A stretch of DNA of 6,620 nt from an uncultured Christensenella sp. (GTDB lineage Bacteria; Bacillota; Clostridia; Christensenellales; Borkfalkiaceae): NCBI GenBank assembly GCA_910585235.1, contig CAJUCM010000027.1, positions 1-6,620 on the forward strand, read 5' to 3'. Within the stretch, counting starts at the first letter, position 1. Every line of letters begins with the position of its first letter. Below, piece by piece: positions 5,795-6,620 of this stretch. Below the pieces are notes generated by a model. That model made no database searches, had not been told where the DNA came from, and saw only the letters and a list, made by a program, of their open reading frames with translations. Position numbers and translations under genes: made by a program.

Positions 5795-6620
5795 TTACAG
5801 GGAGTTTTTGTAAAGAACGGCATTGCGGAGCATCTCTTCCGCATACTTCAAGGAAAGCTCGCTTTCGTTTCCCCCGATCAAACGCGCAATCTCCTTAGTA
5901 CGGTCGTCCTTTTTGACTTCGCGAAGATGCGTCTTGGTAGAGCCATTTTCCTCCCGTTTTTCAATGAGGAACTGACTGTCCGCAAAGGCTGCGATCTGTG
6001 CAGAATGCGTCACCGCAATGATCTGGATATGTTTTGCGATTTTCAAAAACTTTTCGCCCATGACGCGCGCCGTCTTTCCGCCGATCCCCGCGTCGATCTC
6101 GTCGAACAGGTAAGTCCCGATATTTCCTACGGAGGAAAGCTGTGCCTTGACGGCAAGCATAAAACGGCTCATTTCGCCGCCGCTGATAATCTTTCCGAGT
6201 TCTTTGGGAGGTTCGCCCGCATTGGCAGAAAACAAAAAGCAAACTTTATCCAGTCCGTTTCCTCCCGCTTTCTCTGCGTCTCCACGCGTAAAGTTCGAGA
6301 AACTGATTTCAAAACGCGCAGAACCGATATTCAATGTTTTTAACTCTTCGCAAACGCGATTCGTAAATCCGTCCGCAGCATTCTTACGAAGAGCGGAAAG
6401 GCGGACGCAACTGTCGTATATTTCACCGTTGATTTTTTCAAGCTCCTGATGCAATACCGCGAGTCGCTCCTCGCTCTCGGAAAGCATAACGTATTCCGCG
6501 TTTGCCTTTTCGTAAAAAGACAAAATTTCCGCAAGCGTTGCGCCGTACTTTTTTTTCAGCGTCTTATATTCGTCGAGGCGCAGTTCTGCGCGTTCAAGTT
6601 CGCGGGCATCGATATCGAGT
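5795..6620 (-). CDS. recN: RecN, SMC-like DNA repair ATPase, C-terminal half
   Basis: ATPase of the SMC/Rad50 class recruited early to DNA double-strand breaks. 274 codons plus a TAA stop are visible; the N-terminal half with the Walker A motif lies beyond the right edge (full RecN is about 550-570 residues). The visible part opens with the end of the coiled coil, containing LDEYKTLKKKYGATLAEIL (about 6528-6585), typical of RecN. A second helical stretch and the C-terminal head follow. The ABC signature ISGGEMSR is at 6164-6187, Walker B TYLFDEIDAG at about 6086-6115, and the switch histidine in AVTHSAQIAA at 6005-6007. The protein ends in a normal C-terminus. recN-spoIVB adjacency is widely conserved in Bacillota. 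No SOS operator can be judged because the promoter is outside the window. Confidence 0.97.
   Translation of the reverse strand, partial: LDIDARELERAELRLDEYKTLKKKYGATLAEILSFYEKANAEYVMLSESEERLAVLHQELEKINGEIYDSCVRLSALRKNAADGFTNRVCEELKTLNIGSARFEISFSNFTRGDAEKAGGNGLDKVCFLFSANAGEPPKELGKIISGGEMSRFMLAVKAQLSSVGNIGTYLFDEIDAGIGGKTARVMGEKFLKIAKHIQIIAVTHSAQIAAFADSQFLIEKREENGSTKTHLREVKKDDRTKEIARLIGGNESELSLKYAEEMLRNAVLYKNSL

Overview
The window reads almost entirely on the minus strand and looks like chromosomal core DNA of an endospore-forming member of the Bacillota, most likely Clostridia. The reasons are the presence of spoIVB, a spoIIM-type gene and dacF next to recN, lysA and scpA, moderate GC content, and good Shine-Dalgarno sites on several genes. 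No mobile element, CRISPR array, tRNA or rRNA is visible. The longest non-coding stretch is 136 bases.

In the direction of transcription (right to left) the order is: recN (DNA repair, 5' part outside the window), spoIVB (forespore signalling serine protease), a SpoIIM-family membrane protein (engulfment), dacF (D,D-carboxypeptidase), an intrinsic terminator, a strong sigma-A promoter, lysA (diaminopimelate decarboxylase), an M50 site-2-protease-family gene, and scpA (condensin kleisin, last few codons outside the window). So there is a sporulation/cell-wall block (about 2824-5794) followed by a housekeeping operon lysA-M50-scpA (1-2823). The order is collinear with the equivalent B. subtilis region, as recalled, but the genes that normally lie between these landmarks (spo0A, xerD/drm/punA, spoIIAA-spoIIAB-sigF, spoVA) are absent.

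The most interesting signals are at the gene starts of the sporulation block. Upstream of spoIVB lies a near-perfect sigma-G/sigma-F promoter (GAATA, 17 bp, CATTCTA). Its -10 element is also the 5' arm of a 12-bp perfect inverted repeat whose 3' arm covers the spoIVB start codon and is followed by eight U residues. RNA running through from recN would form a terminator or start-codon lock there, whereas RNA started at the forespore promoter would lack the 5' arm. A similar layout recurs at spoIIM: a 15-bp stem covers the start codon, with a sigma-E-like promoter in its 5' arm and a 12-codon reading frame bridging the spoIVB stop and the spoIIM start through TGAATG and ATGA junctions. dacF has a weaker start-codon hairpin and no clear ribosome site. 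Together these suggest that each sporulation gene is insulated from upstream transcription by RNA structure. This is an inference from sequence alone.
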